From Pseudomonas sp. Seg1 (GTDB lineage Bacteria; Pseudomonadota; Gammaproteobacteria; Pseudomonadales; Pseudomonadaceae): a stretch of DNA of 64,000 bases. Positions 8,308-16,519 of the stretch are shown here, piece after piece. Both the position numbers and the translations under genes were made by a program. Below the pieces are notes generated by a model. That model was given only the letters and a program-made list of their open reading frames with translations. It did no database searches and was not told where the DNA came from. Location: positions 3,567,501 to 3,631,500 of the forward strand of contig NZ_AP021903.1 in the NCBI RefSeq assembly GCF_018326005.1, given 5' to 3'. Position 1 is the first letter of the stretch; each line of letters starts with the position of its first letter.

Positions 8308-9018
8308 TTATTTCTGAGGGAGGTCTGGGAACCGGCTCGCGATTGCGGCCTGTCGTTCCTCTTTGGTGCCGCCGATGTTTCCTTTTGCGGCCCCGCCGCC
8401 TTTCCCAGCACCGCCGGCCCCGCCGCCCGATGCCTTGCTACCAGCGATCAGCGGACCAAAGGCCGGATCGTTGGTGAATTCTGCTTTCAGCTCGTCCAGC
8501 GTTGCCGCGGAGAGCTTGCCGGCCGCGTCCAGCACGACGACGGTAGGTTTTCCGTCGCGCTGCTCAACGCTGAGTCGGCGTTCGATGTGGGGAAGCAATG
8601 CCTTGGCGCTGCCAGGGATGGCCAGAGTGGTCGCGATCTCGGTAGCAGTGCGGCCCACAGTCAGATCCCGGATTTGGCCTTGCAGAGTGTTGCGCTCCGA
8701 CTCCAACGCACCGGTCAGCTCAGCTTCTCGGCGGTTGTATTTTTCGGACCAGCTTTGTTCGAGTTCTTCCACGTTGCCGGATTTGCGCGCAGCTTCTTCA
8801 CGATCACGCTGCGCTTGCTCTTCAGCTTCGCGCTTCAAGCGCTTCGCCTCTTTGGCCTCGTTGAGGAGTGTGCTGAGCTGGTTTTTCAGCCCGGATACGT
8901 CTTCAGGCTGAGGCAGCCCCTCGATGTTCAAGACGAACTTGCCGTCCTTTTCGACGTACATGGATTGAACGGATTCGTCGACGCCATCAAGGCTGTCCAG
9001 TTGGAATTTCAAGGTCAT
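8308..9018 (-). CDS. Capsid scaffolding protein
   Basis: A 236-residue protein starting MTLKFQLDSLDG, with GGGAGA upstream. Residues 55-135 are a long charged coiled coil (Glu/Arg/Lys-rich). A Gly/Ala-rich linker lies near residue 200 and a short basic C-terminus ends in FPDLPQK. This is the common layout of phage scaffold proteins, whose C-terminus binds the capsid protein. It lies immediately upstream of the capsid gene. Confidence 0.82.
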   Translation of the reverse strand: MTLKFQLDSLDGVDESVQSMYVEKDGKFVLNIEGLPQPEDVSGLKNQLSTLLNEAKEAKRLKREAEEQAQRDREEAARKSGNVEELEQSWSEKYNRREAELTGALESERNTLQGQIRDLTVGRTATEIATTLAIPGSAKALLPHIERRLSVEQRDGKPTVVVLDAAGKLSAATLDELKAEFTNDPAFGPLIAGSKASGGGAGGAGKGGGAAKGNIGGTKEERQAAIASRFPDLPQK

Positions 9019-9061
9019 TACTGTCTCCCAGAGACGTAGTGCAGGCCCTGCCTGCGGGCAT

Positions 9062-9084
9062 AAAAAAACCCGCCGAAGCGGGTG
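9062..9084 (-). terminator. Intrinsic terminator-like hairpin before the scaffold gene
   Basis: The minus strand has ACCCGC-TTCG-GCGGGT followed by seven T. It lies between the AT-rich 152-residue gene and the scaffold gene, and would shield or tune that moron gene relative to the head genes. Confidence 0.75.
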
Positions 9085-9104
9085 CAATAGTGGTATCAAC
9101 AAGC

Positions 9105-9563
9105 TCAGATCTGAATCATTTCCAATAGATCGATGTGACTTTGTTGAGGAGGGAAAGACATTTGCATATTGTCCATCTCCTTAACTGCTGAAACAACATC
9201 AAAAGTTGCAATTATCGAACTAGCCAAAGATAAATGATCAAACCACTTTATGTACTCTTCGATAGGCTTTCCGAGCTTAATCCAATGCATGATCAGATTA
9301 ACCAGAAAAAACGCTGACCCCAACTTTCCGCCAGCATATTTACATCCGCCATCACTGCTAGCAACGACTGTCACTGCATGAATCAACTCTCCAAAACTAA
9401 TTACATTCGCAACCACAAGAGAAAATTCAGCATCATAAATGCTTCGGATCTGAAATTTGAGAATTGAAGGAGTGAACTCTGGATCTCTATTATTTTTCAA
9501 ATATGTAGCTAACGACAAATCAAGTTGCTCCCTGAAGTCGTTATGGGTACCAGTCATTGGCAT
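9105..9563 (-). CDS. Hypothetical AT-rich insert gene in the head module
   Basis: A 152-residue protein starting MPMTGTHNDFREQLDLSL, with AGGA upstream. Its base composition is clearly poorer in G and C than its neighbours. It sits between the minor head gene and the scaffold and is followed by a terminator hairpin, the pattern of a same-strand moron. The middle is hydrophobic (SAFFLVNLIMHWIKL). No family is recognised. A role outside virion assembly, such as superinfection control, is possible but only inferred. Confidence 0.65.
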   Translation of the reverse strand: MPMTGTHNDFREQLDLSLATYLKNNRDPEFTPSILKFQIRSIYDAEFSLVVANVISFGELIHAVTVVASSDGGCKYAGGKLGSAFFLVNLIMHWIKLGKPIEEYIKWFDHLSLASSIIATFDVVSAVKEMDNMQMSFPPQQSHIDLLEMIQI

Positions 9564-9597
9564 CGATCTATTCCTATTTATTAAATTAGGAAAGATC

Positions 9598-10641
9598 CTA
9601 CAATCCTGCGTACCCGAACGCCACCGTTTCACGGTTACGCAACTGCTGTAGGGACAGCGTCTTGCCATTGTCGTCGACGAACTTGTCAAGGTTCAGCTCT
9701 CCTTTGGAAAAGAGTGCGTACCGGCTCGGGCCGAGAACTTCACGCTGGAAAGACCCGGGCTGACGGGACAACCATTCTTGATACGTGACATTGCTGGATA
9801 CCTGCTGAACACCTTCTGCTCCCACAGAGGGCCTGGTCGAGTCTGATATCTCCCGTCGGTACTCAGCTTTGATCACCGGAATCTCCGAAGTCCTACACCG
9901 CCAGTGGAAGGGCGGCGACGGCGCATCGAGAGGCACGATCTGGTTATCGACCGAGCGGCAGAACGGTGATGTGCGCCCATCGAGCGTGGCAATTCGACGC
10001 TTGCCCTCGATGATGTCCGCGTTAGCATTGAGCGTTGCCATTCGCGCCGAGCTGGCCACATGGTTCGTGATCGTTCGGACCAGCGAGTCGGCCTGATCGC
10101 GGTGCAGTTGGTGAATGCTGGTGAGGCGTTTCGCAATCTGCTGACTGGTTTCGCCAATTGACGAACCAATCTGAATCTCGCTGATGATCTCGGCCGCCTT
10201 CTTCGTTCCGAACTGGTCCAGAGCGCCGGCGATGCTGATGCGCTGCACGCCCTTCCTTGCCTCTAGCAGCATTGGATCGGCCAGTGCTGATGCGGCGACC
10301 ATCTCCGCGGCAGGTGCATTGAGCTGCACAACGGCTTTGATAGCAGTGCCGAGCAGCTTGGCATTGAAGGCGGCCTCATAGACGGCAAACTCGCCAAGAT
10401 CGAGCTGCGTACGGCCTTTCATGTCGTCGTAGATGCTCCGCAGATCACCCTGAAGCGTTTTAATCTGCGAAATGTACCGGCGGGTACCGTATGAACTTAG
10501 CCCCTCCGCTACGCGCGCCTTGGCTGTCCTGATGGCCTTGCTGATGAATACAGCCAGCCGCTTCATGTTCCCGCCGGCATATCGCTGGACATAGACCTGA
10601 TGCCGAGTGGTGGCGTCCGTCAGGTAGCCTTCGTTACTCAT
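9598..10641 (-). CDS. Minor head protein (SPP1 gp7 / Mu F-like)
   Basis: A 347-residue protein. The C-terminal half carries the head morphogenesis domain signature with ATLDGRTSPFCRSVDN, PPFHWRCRT and a long helical N-terminal half. Such proteins enter the procapsid with the portal and may help DNA injection. It overlaps the portal gene by 8 nt, as in many siphophages. Confidence 0.88.
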   Translation of the reverse strand: MSNEGYLTDATTRHQVYVQRYAGGNMKRLAVFISKAIRTAKARVAEGLSSYGTRRYISQIKTLQGDLRSIYDDMKGRTQLDLGEFAVYEAAFNAKLLGTAIKAVVQLNAPAAEMVAASALADPMLLEARKGVQRISIAGALDQFGTKKAAEIISEIQIGSSIGETSQQIAKRLTSIHQLHRDQADSLVRTITNHVASSARMATLNANADIIEGKRRIATLDGRTSPFCRSVDNQIVPLDAPSPPFHWRCRTSEIPVIKAEYRREISDSTRPSVGAEGVQQVSSNVTYQEWLSRQPGSFQREVLGPSRYALFSKGELNLDKFVDDNGKTLSLQQLRNRETVAFGYAGL

Positions 10642-12049
10642 CGTTTCCGCCTACCGGTGGCGCGCTGGCCAGCTCTTCATCAATCTTCTCGTCGGTACGA
10701 TCAGCTTCAAGAACGCCGCCCTGACGCAGGTTCACTCGGACATCGGACTTGGCAATGAAGCCCTGTTGCCAGAGCTGTACCTGGGCAAGTATGTCTTGCG
10801 CAGTCATCGTCTCGTCGAAGAACGACTGATTGAGCCAGAACACCGTGCCCTTCTCGTCCGGCGCGTCCATCATGAAGCGCTCGGTGTCGAGGATGGCTCG
10901 CTTCAGGGCCTCGGATACGTTGCCGGCGATGGTGCCCAGCACGCTGTTGTCCGAGCTGTACCGGATTCGAACAGCCTCTGCCGTTTCGGCGCCGCTGCCC
11001 TTTTGGACGACGCGGGCGCCGATCATCAGCATCTGCTCTTCCTTGTCCTTCATCAGCTCGCGGGCCAGCTGGGTCTCCGTGGCCTGCAGCATGACTGCCG
11101 ACCCCGACTTCCCGAGGTTGTGGCCGCGCCGAGAGCCGATGTGCATCCCGTTCGGGTTGAGTTTCGCGAACTCGTCGGCGTCAATGCTGGTGGTGATGAA
11201 CAGTGTCGGTTGGCTGCTGATGAAGCCGCTCTCCTCCACCGTGGCGCTGTTGCCGTAGTGGAGGATGTTGACGTCGGCCAGGTCTTCCAGCGGCGACTTG
11301 TCGATACTGGCGTCGTTGTTCTGGGCGCCGTAGAAGCTGAACGGGATGTGATCGAATGGCTGCCCAGATTTGTCGGTAGGCTGCGTCTCCTCGACGCTTT
11401 CTTGGCCTTCCTTGTAGACGCGCTGTACATATGTCCCATCGACCAGCAGCAGGACCCGGTTCTGTGTGTATGTCTCGCGGGACAGATCGGTAGCGTTGAA
11501 CTCAGACACGCATTCCCGCAGGTTCACGTACACCAGACGCTTTACACCGTCGATCACCTGCTCATCCCAGTCGATAATCGATAGAGCATCGTAGTGATGT
11601 ATCAGGGCGCGCTTGGTGGCCAGATCAGCCATAGAGCTAACACCGCTTTCTGTAGCAACTGTCGGAAAATCGGCCAGAAAGCCACCTCTCCCGCTGTCCA
11701 GGCACTCGCCGACCGATTCCTTCGACAACTGTTCAAGACTGGTGCCGTCTCCGCTGGCGTTCTCCTTCAGATACTCCACCGCGGTTGGCAGTGACAGCTC
11801 CGCCGTCTTGCGAAACACCGCCCCCATCAGACCGGTGCGAGTGCGACCGGTGATGTTGAGAAACATCGCCCGCTTCTTGTACTGCTTGTAGCGAGCCAGG
11901 TTCTCCGGGGTTTTGTTTTCCGGGTCTGGCATCGGCAAATACTCGTCGTGCTTGCGCACCTCTCGCGCACCGGCTACGCAGCGTTTCACCAACTGCCAGC
12001 CAGGCAGGGCTTGTGCGTACTCTGCCCGGGGAGTGCTGAAATTCGCCAT
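10634..12049 (-). CDS. Portal protein (DUF4055 type)
   Basis: A 471-residue protein starting MANFSTPRAEYAQALPGW, with GAGG eight bases before the ATG; the open frame extends 27 codons upstream with no better start. The family has conserved blocks such as NITGRTRTGLMGAVFRK, HYDALSIIDWDEQ and DLADVNILHYGNSA. The protein forms the dodecameric ring through which DNA is packaged and leaves. It lies between terminase and minor head genes. Confidence 0.9.
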   Translation of the reverse strand: MANFSTPRAEYAQALPGWQLVKRCVAGAREVRKHDEYLPMPDPENKTPENLARYKQYKKRAMFLNITGRTRTGLMGAVFRKTAELSLPTAVEYLKENASGDGTSLEQLSKESVGECLDSGRGGFLADFPTVATESGVSSMADLATKRALIHHYDALSIIDWDEQVIDGVKRLVYVNLRECVSEFNATDLSRETYTQNRVLLLVDGTYVQRVYKEGQESVEETQPTDKSGQPFDHIPFSFYGAQNNDASIDKSPLEDLADVNILHYGNSATVEESGFISSQPTLFITTSIDADEFAKLNPNGMHIGSRRGHNLGKSGSAVMLQATETQLARELMKDKEEQMLMIGARVVQKGSGAETAEAVRIRYSSDNSVLGTIAGNVSEALKRAILDTERFMMDAPDEKGTVFWLNQSFFDETMTAQDILAQVQLWQQGFIAKSDVRVNLRQGGVLEADRTDEKIDEELASAPPVGGNDE

Positions 12050-12057
12050 GGATGGCC

Positions 12058-13545
12058 TCAGAAGCTGAATGTGACAGGTATGTGGGTCATGGTGGCGCGC
12101 TTGGTTTTGGCTACAGCGAAGTAGCGCCATGCGTCAGCAGGGTGAGACGCCCAGTCGTGAAGCGGCCGGTCTTTCCAGCAGCCCTTCTTGTCGTCCCACT
12201 CTTTGCGGTAGTTCTCCAGCGCGGTGATGCCCTCTTCGCACTTCGCCTCGTCAAAGGCGCAGTGGGCGAGGATCTCTCGCGCCTGATCGATACCGTCGTC
12301 GACGCCGATCTTCGGCACGACCTGGAACGTCATGCGGTAGTGCTGGCCGTCGATCTCGTAGCCTTCGCGCGCCATTTCCCGGCGGGTCTTGGCATCGCTG
12401 CCAAACTCGCGGTTGTCGATGTCGTGCGGCCCCCAGTGCTCGGAGTAGGTGTAGCCCCTGTCCTTGAGCACCTTCATGTAGTGCCGCAAGCCTTCCCCGC
12501 TGTTCTGGTAGAAGTCGATGACGTGGTATTCGTTGCCGACCTGACGCACGAACCAGATGGCCGTGGAGTCGCCGACGCCGATGTCCCAGAAGGTCATCAC
12601 CGGCAGGTGGCTGTTGTCTGGCAGCGTGCCGATGCGCTGAGCGGCGTAAAGCTTGGTGAACTGCTGGGCGTAGTAGGCGCCCTCGATCGACTGCTGGAAG
12701 GCTTCGGCAGGGATCGACGGGTATTCCCGCTTCATGTCGTCGCCGAGGGTCTTCTCCTTGGCGGCGTACCAGGCGCGCTGGCCCGGGTTCGTGTCGATGC
12801 CGTGCTTGGCGAACAGCTCGTTGAAGTAGTCGGTCAGGCGCTGCGGGATGACCGCCTCGGCCGGGTCAAGCCAGTAGGCCTGGTTCTTCCACCAGCTGAA
12901 GAAAAAGAACTTCCAGTCCAGCTTGCCCAGCGGCGTGCCGGACAGCAGTTGCTTCTCGGCGCTCTGTGAGTAGTCGAAGAAGTAGCCCGCCCGGCCTTCC
13001 GCCGTGGATTCGATCGTGACAAAACAGTCAGTGGCCACCGCCTCAAAGGCACCGGTGACGATCTCGCGGGCCTTGTGCGGAAACTTGGCGCAGATCTTCC
13101 CGAACTCGGAGACGTGCAGGTAACGCAGCGTGCCGCCCCGAAACGAGGTACTGACGTAGAGCGAACCGCCCTTGCTGAACACCAGCTCACCGGCAGCGTC
13201 GTTGCTCGCAGGGTTTGCAGCGCGGATCTCTTTCGGCAGGTTGTCGTAGGCGTACTTCACCTTCTCCCTGAACAGGCGCTTGGCGTCGTTCAGGGTGTGG
13301 GCGATCAGTGCGCACTTGGCCGACTCGAACAAAGCCGCGTCGAGCTGGATGATGCAGCACTCAGTGGTGAAGCCGAGCTGACGAGCCTTCAGGATGATGT
13401 TCCGGGTGTGCATCCCGTCGAAGTATTCAATCTGCTCGTCCGTCATCCTGAAGCGGACTTTCTTCCCGCCTTTGTCAGTTATGAAGTAGAGATTATTGAG
13501 CCTCCAACGCTTGTCCCGGAGCAGCTTCATGTGCTCGGGCTTCAT
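12058..13545 (-). CDS. Terminase large subunit
   Basis: A 495-residue DNA-packaging motor. The ATPase half has a Walker A-like LKARQLGFTT (about residues 53-62) and the aromatic-rich region KFFFFSWWKNQAYW. The nuclease half has acidic residues in TFWDIGVGDSTAIW, GPHDIDNRE and SHPADAWRYF. It pairs with the small subunit encoded 1 nt upstream. Length and domain order are normal. Confidence 0.93.
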   Translation of the reverse strand: MKPEHMKLLRDKRWRLNNLYFITDKGGKKVRFRMTDEQIEYFDGMHTRNIILKARQLGFTTECCIIQLDAALFESAKCALIAHTLNDAKRLFREKVKYAYDNLPKEIRAANPASNDAAGELVFSKGGSLYVSTSFRGGTLRYLHVSEFGKICAKFPHKAREIVTGAFEAVATDCFVTIESTAEGRAGYFFDYSQSAEKQLLSGTPLGKLDWKFFFFSWWKNQAYWLDPAEAVIPQRLTDYFNELFAKHGIDTNPGQRAWYAAKEKTLGDDMKREYPSIPAEAFQQSIEGAYYAQQFTKLYAAQRIGTLPDNSHLPVMTFWDIGVGDSTAIWFVRQVGNEYHVIDFYQNSGEGLRHYMKVLKDRGYTYSEHWGPHDIDNREFGSDAKTRREMAREGYEIDGQHYRMTFQVVPKIGVDDGIDQAREILAHCAFDEAKCEEGITALENYRKEWDDKKGCWKDRPLHDWASHPADAWRYFAVAKTKRATMTHIPVTFSF

Positions 13546-13546
13546 G

Positions 13547-14146
13547 TCAGGCGTCCTTCGATAGTTCGTCCATCATCCTCGAGAGCTCGTCGGTTTCGTC
13601 CGTCTTCTCCTTCTCGTCCAGGCTGTATGCCTGACGCTCCAGCACCTGCAAGTTTTTCATTGCAGAGGAAAGCTGGAACAGTGTTTTGGAATTACTGGGT
13701 AACGCCACGGCTGCCAGCATCGAGGCCCGGCGCATGCCGTTGTTGTCTTCTGAAGTTTCATCCTCGATCGCGTCTTCGATCTCTTCGCGGCGCTGGATGG
13801 TCGTCATGAGATCATCCATCAGCAGGTTCGCAAGGATCGTCGCCTTGCGAATGTCTCGCCGGTGGCTGCGAACCACCCGGACGCCTTCCTCTGCCGCCTC
13901 TTCGATGATCTCGGCGTCAAGTTCGCAGTTCGCGCCTTGGTCGTTGCGAACCTCGCCGCGAACCAGCTTGCTGCGAACCTCTTTCCGCACCTGATCAGAC
14001 AGGTCTCTTGCCCATCCAAGGGCCTTGGCCTTCTTCCTGATTGCGGTGTCGCTCACGCCGTGGCGCTCGGCGATGGTTCTGATGGAAAGCGAACCGGCCC
14101 GGTAGGCTCGTTCGATCGCCTCCCAGTCGGGTTGCTTGGTTGTCAT
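13547..14146 (-). CDS. Terminase small subunit
   Basis: A 199-residue protein with an N-terminal helix-turn-helix (YRAGSLSIRTIAERHGVSDTA, residues 15-35), as in small terminases that recognise the packaging site. The middle and C-terminus are helical, acidic and suited to oligomerisation. It lies directly upstream of the large subunit, so the pac or cos site is likely to be close by, though it cannot be picked out by eye. Confidence 0.87.
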   Translation of the reverse strand: MTTKQPDWEAIERAYRAGSLSIRTIAERHGVSDTAIRKKAKALGWARDLSDQVRKEVRSKLVRGEVRNDQGANCELDAEIIEEAAEEGVRVVRSHRRDIRKATILANLLMDDLMTTIQRREEIEDAIEDETSEDNNGMRRASMLAAVALPSNSKTLFQLSSAMKNLQVLERQAYSLDEKEKTDETDELSRMMDELSKDA

Positions 14147-14155
14147 TGGAAATCC

Positions 14156-14587
14156 TTAGTCTTGCTTGATGGTCATCGTGCGGATGGTGCCGCCGGTGTA
14201 GATGTCTCGCTTCATTGCGGCGCGAACCGCGTCCACTGCGCTTGCACCCATATCCATCGCTGCTAAGGCATAAGCGGAGCCACTGCCAATAGCGTCAGGG
14301 TTCGATGGGTCGAGCTCCTGCTTCCAAACACCTGTCTTGTCGTCGTGGCCGACCATCATCAGCTTGCCACCATCGACGACATAGCCCGAACACTCCACAG
14401 GAACAAGCGAGGGGGTTCCGAAGTAGGCGGCAATCAAAGCCTTCTCGTCGCATACAGCTCCAGCCAGGAAGAAACTGACTCCATCAACGGTCGCGCACTT
14501 CAAGCAATCATCTGAGACGATCGCGCCCGATCTGGTCTGCCGCGAGTCATAGGCGATAACACCGTCCTTGTAGGCAATGGTTGTCAT
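14156..14587 (-). CDS. HslV-like Ntn-hydrolase (proteasome beta-type) phage protein
   Basis: A 143-residue protein beginning MTTIAYKDGVIAYDSRQT. Removal of Met would expose a Thr, as in HslV and proteasome beta subunits. Other shared features are AIGSGSAYALAAMDMGASAV and the end GGTIRTMTI, close in pattern to HslV (MTTI at the start, IGSGGPYAQAA, DICIYTN). HslV is a peptidase inside the HslUV complex. This copy is about 30 residues shorter and no HslU partner is seen. The start at 14587 is set by this N-terminus; the open frame runs 38 codons further upstream. Activity and substrate are unknown; capsid processing or counter-defence are possible. Confidence 0.8.
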   Translation of the reverse strand: MTTIAYKDGVIAYDSRQTRSGAIVSDDCLKCATVDGVSFFLAGAVCDEKALIAAYFGTPSLVPVECSGYVVDGGKLMMVGHDDKTGVWKQELDPSNPDAIGSGSAYALAAMDMGASAVDAVRAAMKRDIYTGGTIRTMTIKQD

Positions 14588-14594
14588 GTGGGCC

Positions 14595-14825
14595 TCAGCT
14601 GAATGGATCCGCCGGTTTGGCGATCGAGCGAACGAACCACATGAAGCCCTGCTGAAGATTGGTCTTGGCCAACGCCAACAGCCGAGGGTCAACACCTTCA
14701 ATCTGGCCGATCTGCTTGAACAGTTCGCCGGCGTCGGCTTCCAGAGCCTTGATCGAGTTCATGCCGTCGATTTCGGACTGGGTCAGGTCGCGGTAGCCGG
14801 TGATCTTCTTGTGCTGGTTATCCAT
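14595..14825 (-). CDS. acb2: Acb2-type anti-CBASS protein (cyclic oligonucleotide sponge)
   Basis: A 76-residue protein with the family signature at both ends: NQHKKITGYRDLTQSEID near the N-terminus and LAKTNLQQGFMWFVRSIAKP near the C-terminus. This matches the Acb2 family (DUF7681), known from Pseudomonas phage PaMx33 and T4 Vs.4. Acb2 forms a hexamer of helical hairpins that binds cyclic di- and trinucleotides and so blocks CBASS, and in some cases Thoeris-type, signalling. Here it sits between the lysis/terminase boundary and the HslV-like gene, a late-operon position. Its start lies next to an inverted repeat at 14843-14882. Family assignment is firm from sequence; activity is inferred. 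Confidence 0.85.
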   Translation of the reverse strand: MDNQHKKITGYRDLTQSEIDGMNSIKALEADAGELFKQIGQIEGVDPRLLALAKTNLQQGFMWFVRSIAKPADPFS

Positions 14826-14842
14826 GCTGCTCTCCTCGTCGC

Positions 14843-14882
14843 GTGTCGCGACACAATTTGCTGTACGCGAAAGGTGTCGCGA
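14843..14882. repeat. Inverted repeat TCGCGACAC-N19-GTGTCGCGA, possible operator
   Basis: A perfect 12-bp palindrome GTGTCGCGACAC (14843-14854) is followed after 19 nt by GTGTCGCGA (14874-14882). It lies between acb2 (minus) and a plus-strand gene. Related pairs occur at 21216-21247, 29012-29050 and, with a paired base change, 30165-30201. Confidence 0.6.
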
Positions 14883-14962
14883 ACAAAGTGATTGGCAAAA
14901 AAAGCTTGGTCAGTAAGTACAGAGGTGAAAGACTTAAGTTGAATTTACCTATTGAGAACCTC

Positions 14963-15181
14963 ATGCCAATTGATGCGATTACAGCGATGGCCCACGCACG
15001 TGCCAACTTAAGGCACATTTCGGAAGCCAAAGACTCGAGTCAGCTCAATCGCCTGAAAACCGGCGCGATCGGATATAACCAGTCACTACTACTCTCAGGC
15101 GCGATCAACCAGGATCAATTGAGCGAGCTGTCATCCGAACTCGAAGCTGCTTGCCAGTCGTGGATCGCCCTGCACCCGTGA
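14963..15181 (+). CDS. Hypothetical plus-strand protein between holin and acb2
   Basis: From ATG 14963 the protein has 72 residues (MPIDAITAMAHARANLRHIS). The open frame reaches back to a GTG at 14843 inside the inverted repeat, so the true start is uncertain. It is convergent with the holin gene and divergent from acb2. Base composition is more AT-rich than the late genes around it. It is mostly helical and soluble. No family is recognised; orientation suggests a moron. Confidence 0.5.
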   Translation: MPIDAITAMAHARANLRHISEAKDSSQLNRLKTGAIGYNQSLLLSGAINQDQLSELSSELEAACQSWIALHP

Positions 15182-15190
15182 ACCCGCGAT

Positions 15191-15523
15191 CTACTCAGCC
15201 TTGCGCGCTGGTAGCTTGAAATCAGTCACCCGATCCGCAATGTTCCGGATCTTCTCCACCCCCAAAAATCCAACCCAGCCGCCGGCGAAGGTGGCCATGC
15301 TCTGGGGCAGGCCGAAGAAGTCCAGGCCGCTGATGATAGTCAAGGTCAGGCCGCCGCAGATCGCGCCTTCGACTAGCATCTGGCGACGCGTGCCGCCACC
15401 GTAGGTGATCCTCAAGACGGCCATGGCGCACGACAGCGCAGCCGCATAGAGGATTGGCGAATGCTGGCTCAACCACGCAAGCGCTATCGCCCATGTGTCT
15501 GGTTTGTCTGGCATGTTTGGCAT
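15191..15523 (-). CDS. Phage holin, lambda-family type
   Basis: A 110-residue protein starting MPNMPDKPDTWAIALAWL. Three membrane segments are visible (about residues 20-38, 48-70, 75-95), including GGLTLTIISGLDFFGLPQSM and FAGGWVGFLGVEKI, followed by a charged tail. Holins of this kind open the inner membrane at lysis. GGGGGAGG lies eight bases before the ATG at 15523. No endolysin is seen in the window; it is presumably to the left. Confidence 0.82.
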   Translation of the reverse strand: MPNMPDKPDTWAIALAWLSQHSPILYAAALSCAMAVLRITYGGGTRRQMLVEGAICGGLTLTIISGLDFFGLPQSMATFAGGWVGFLGVEKIRNIADRVTDFKLPARKAE

Positions 15524-15636
15524 CCGGGTTGCCTCCCCCTTGGGGAGATTGATAAATCCGGCGTCCGCTGCACTCCCAGCTCGGGGCAATGGGTGTGGGG
15601 AGCCGAAAACAAAAGGCCCCAATCGCGGGGCCAAAA

Positions 15637-16143
15637 TTAGTGAGCGTTTACTGGGTTTAGCGCAGCCAAGAGCAGCGCCTGACCTTTGTGCAACTCAACA
15701 TGGGCGAGGCTGGTCAGCTTCGAATCCGCGAACGAGTGTCGCTTAAGCAAGTCTTCCATTTCTTCGAGAGCGGCCCTCAAGCCAAGCGCTTTCTTCAGGA
15801 CCTTCTCGTCGTGTTCGCCGCGCGCCTTCAGGACTGCTTCATGAACCTGCTCGAACGGCAGGCCTTCGCCAGATGGACTGGCTTTTTTGCACATGAACTC
15901 GGATGGCGTGTACACAGCTCCGAACACATGGCCTTCACGGTAGTAGAACGGGCTTTCGTAGCCGATCTCGAGCAGCGAAAACTTTTCACGCTGGTCGGTT
16001 TTCATCAGCTGCCCAGTAACCATGGAGAACTCGTAGCCTGGTAACTCCGAAAGCCGAGCCAGACCCGATTTCAGTCGACCGAGATCGCCACCGACCACTG
16101 CATCAACTACACACTGAACCGCCTGCTTCTCTGCCTCGGACAT
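15637..16143 (-). CDS. Hypothetical phage protein upstream of the holin
   Basis: A 168-residue acidic, mostly helical protein starting MSEAEKQAVQCVVDAVVGGD, with GGAGCAGGGA before the ATG. The C-terminal third (EDLLKRHSFADSKLTSLAHVE) is helical. It is the first gene after the terminator and PR'-like promoter, so it is likely late-expressed. It has no transmembrane segment and no lysozyme motif. I do not recognise the family. Confidence 0.65.
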   Translation of the reverse strand: MSEAEKQAVQCVVDAVVGGDLGRLKSGLARLSELPGYEFSMVTGQLMKTDQREKFSLLEIGYESPFYYREGHVFGAVYTPSEFMCKKASPSGEGLPFEQVHEAVLKARGEHDEKVLKKALGLRAALEEMEDLLKRHSFADSKLTSLAHVELHKGQALLLAALNPVNAH

Positions 16144-16519
16144 TTCCCTGCTCCTCAAACTAAAAAGCCCCTGCGAATGCAGAGGCCCTGAATAGGTGCG
16201 CTCGTCTTTCCGAGCTGTCGGCCAAAGACCTTCTCAACGTCGACGCCCCTTTGCATCGATCTCGCTGATCCAGTCTCGCGCCACCCTGCAGCATTGTGAG
16301 GTCAGGGCGCGCGGGCTGCCGGTGTTTATCCGTAGCACTGCACTTGCCGGCTTATCAGTGTCCAGACCTCCCGAAGACCGCTCTGGCTGCGATGATTTTT
16401 AGGCAATAAAAAACCCGGCGCGGTGGCCGGGTTTCGGTTTTTCGAGAGTAAGTTGCCGGAGGCAAAACTCTAACAGTGGCGAAATCATGCCATGAGCCGC
16501 ACGGGAACGCAATAGGCCC
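16144..16519. promoter_or_regulatory. Early-late boundary: candidate PR'-like late promoter and leader
   Basis: This 376-base gap holds no gene. On the minus strand TTGCGT (16512-16507) and CATGAT (16489-16484) are separated by 17 bp and point towards the late genes. The terminator at 16411-16434 begins about 40 nt after the expected start site. Promoter followed at once by terminator is the layout of Q-dependent late promoters. The remainder, 16144-16400, shows no clear element apart from a short CCCCTGCGAATGCAGAGG hairpin near 16165. Confidence 0.5.
16405..16434 (-). terminator. tR'-like intrinsic terminator
   Basis: A 9-bp stem (AAACCCGGC / GCCGGGTTT) with a six-base loop is followed on the minus strand by TTTTTTATTG. 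It ends the early right operon and lies in the path of the candidate late promoter. Confidence 0.8.

Noticed and set aside
12052..12969. 305-codon open frame on the plus strand
   Set aside because: Antisense to the terminase large subunit, with no recognisable protein features.
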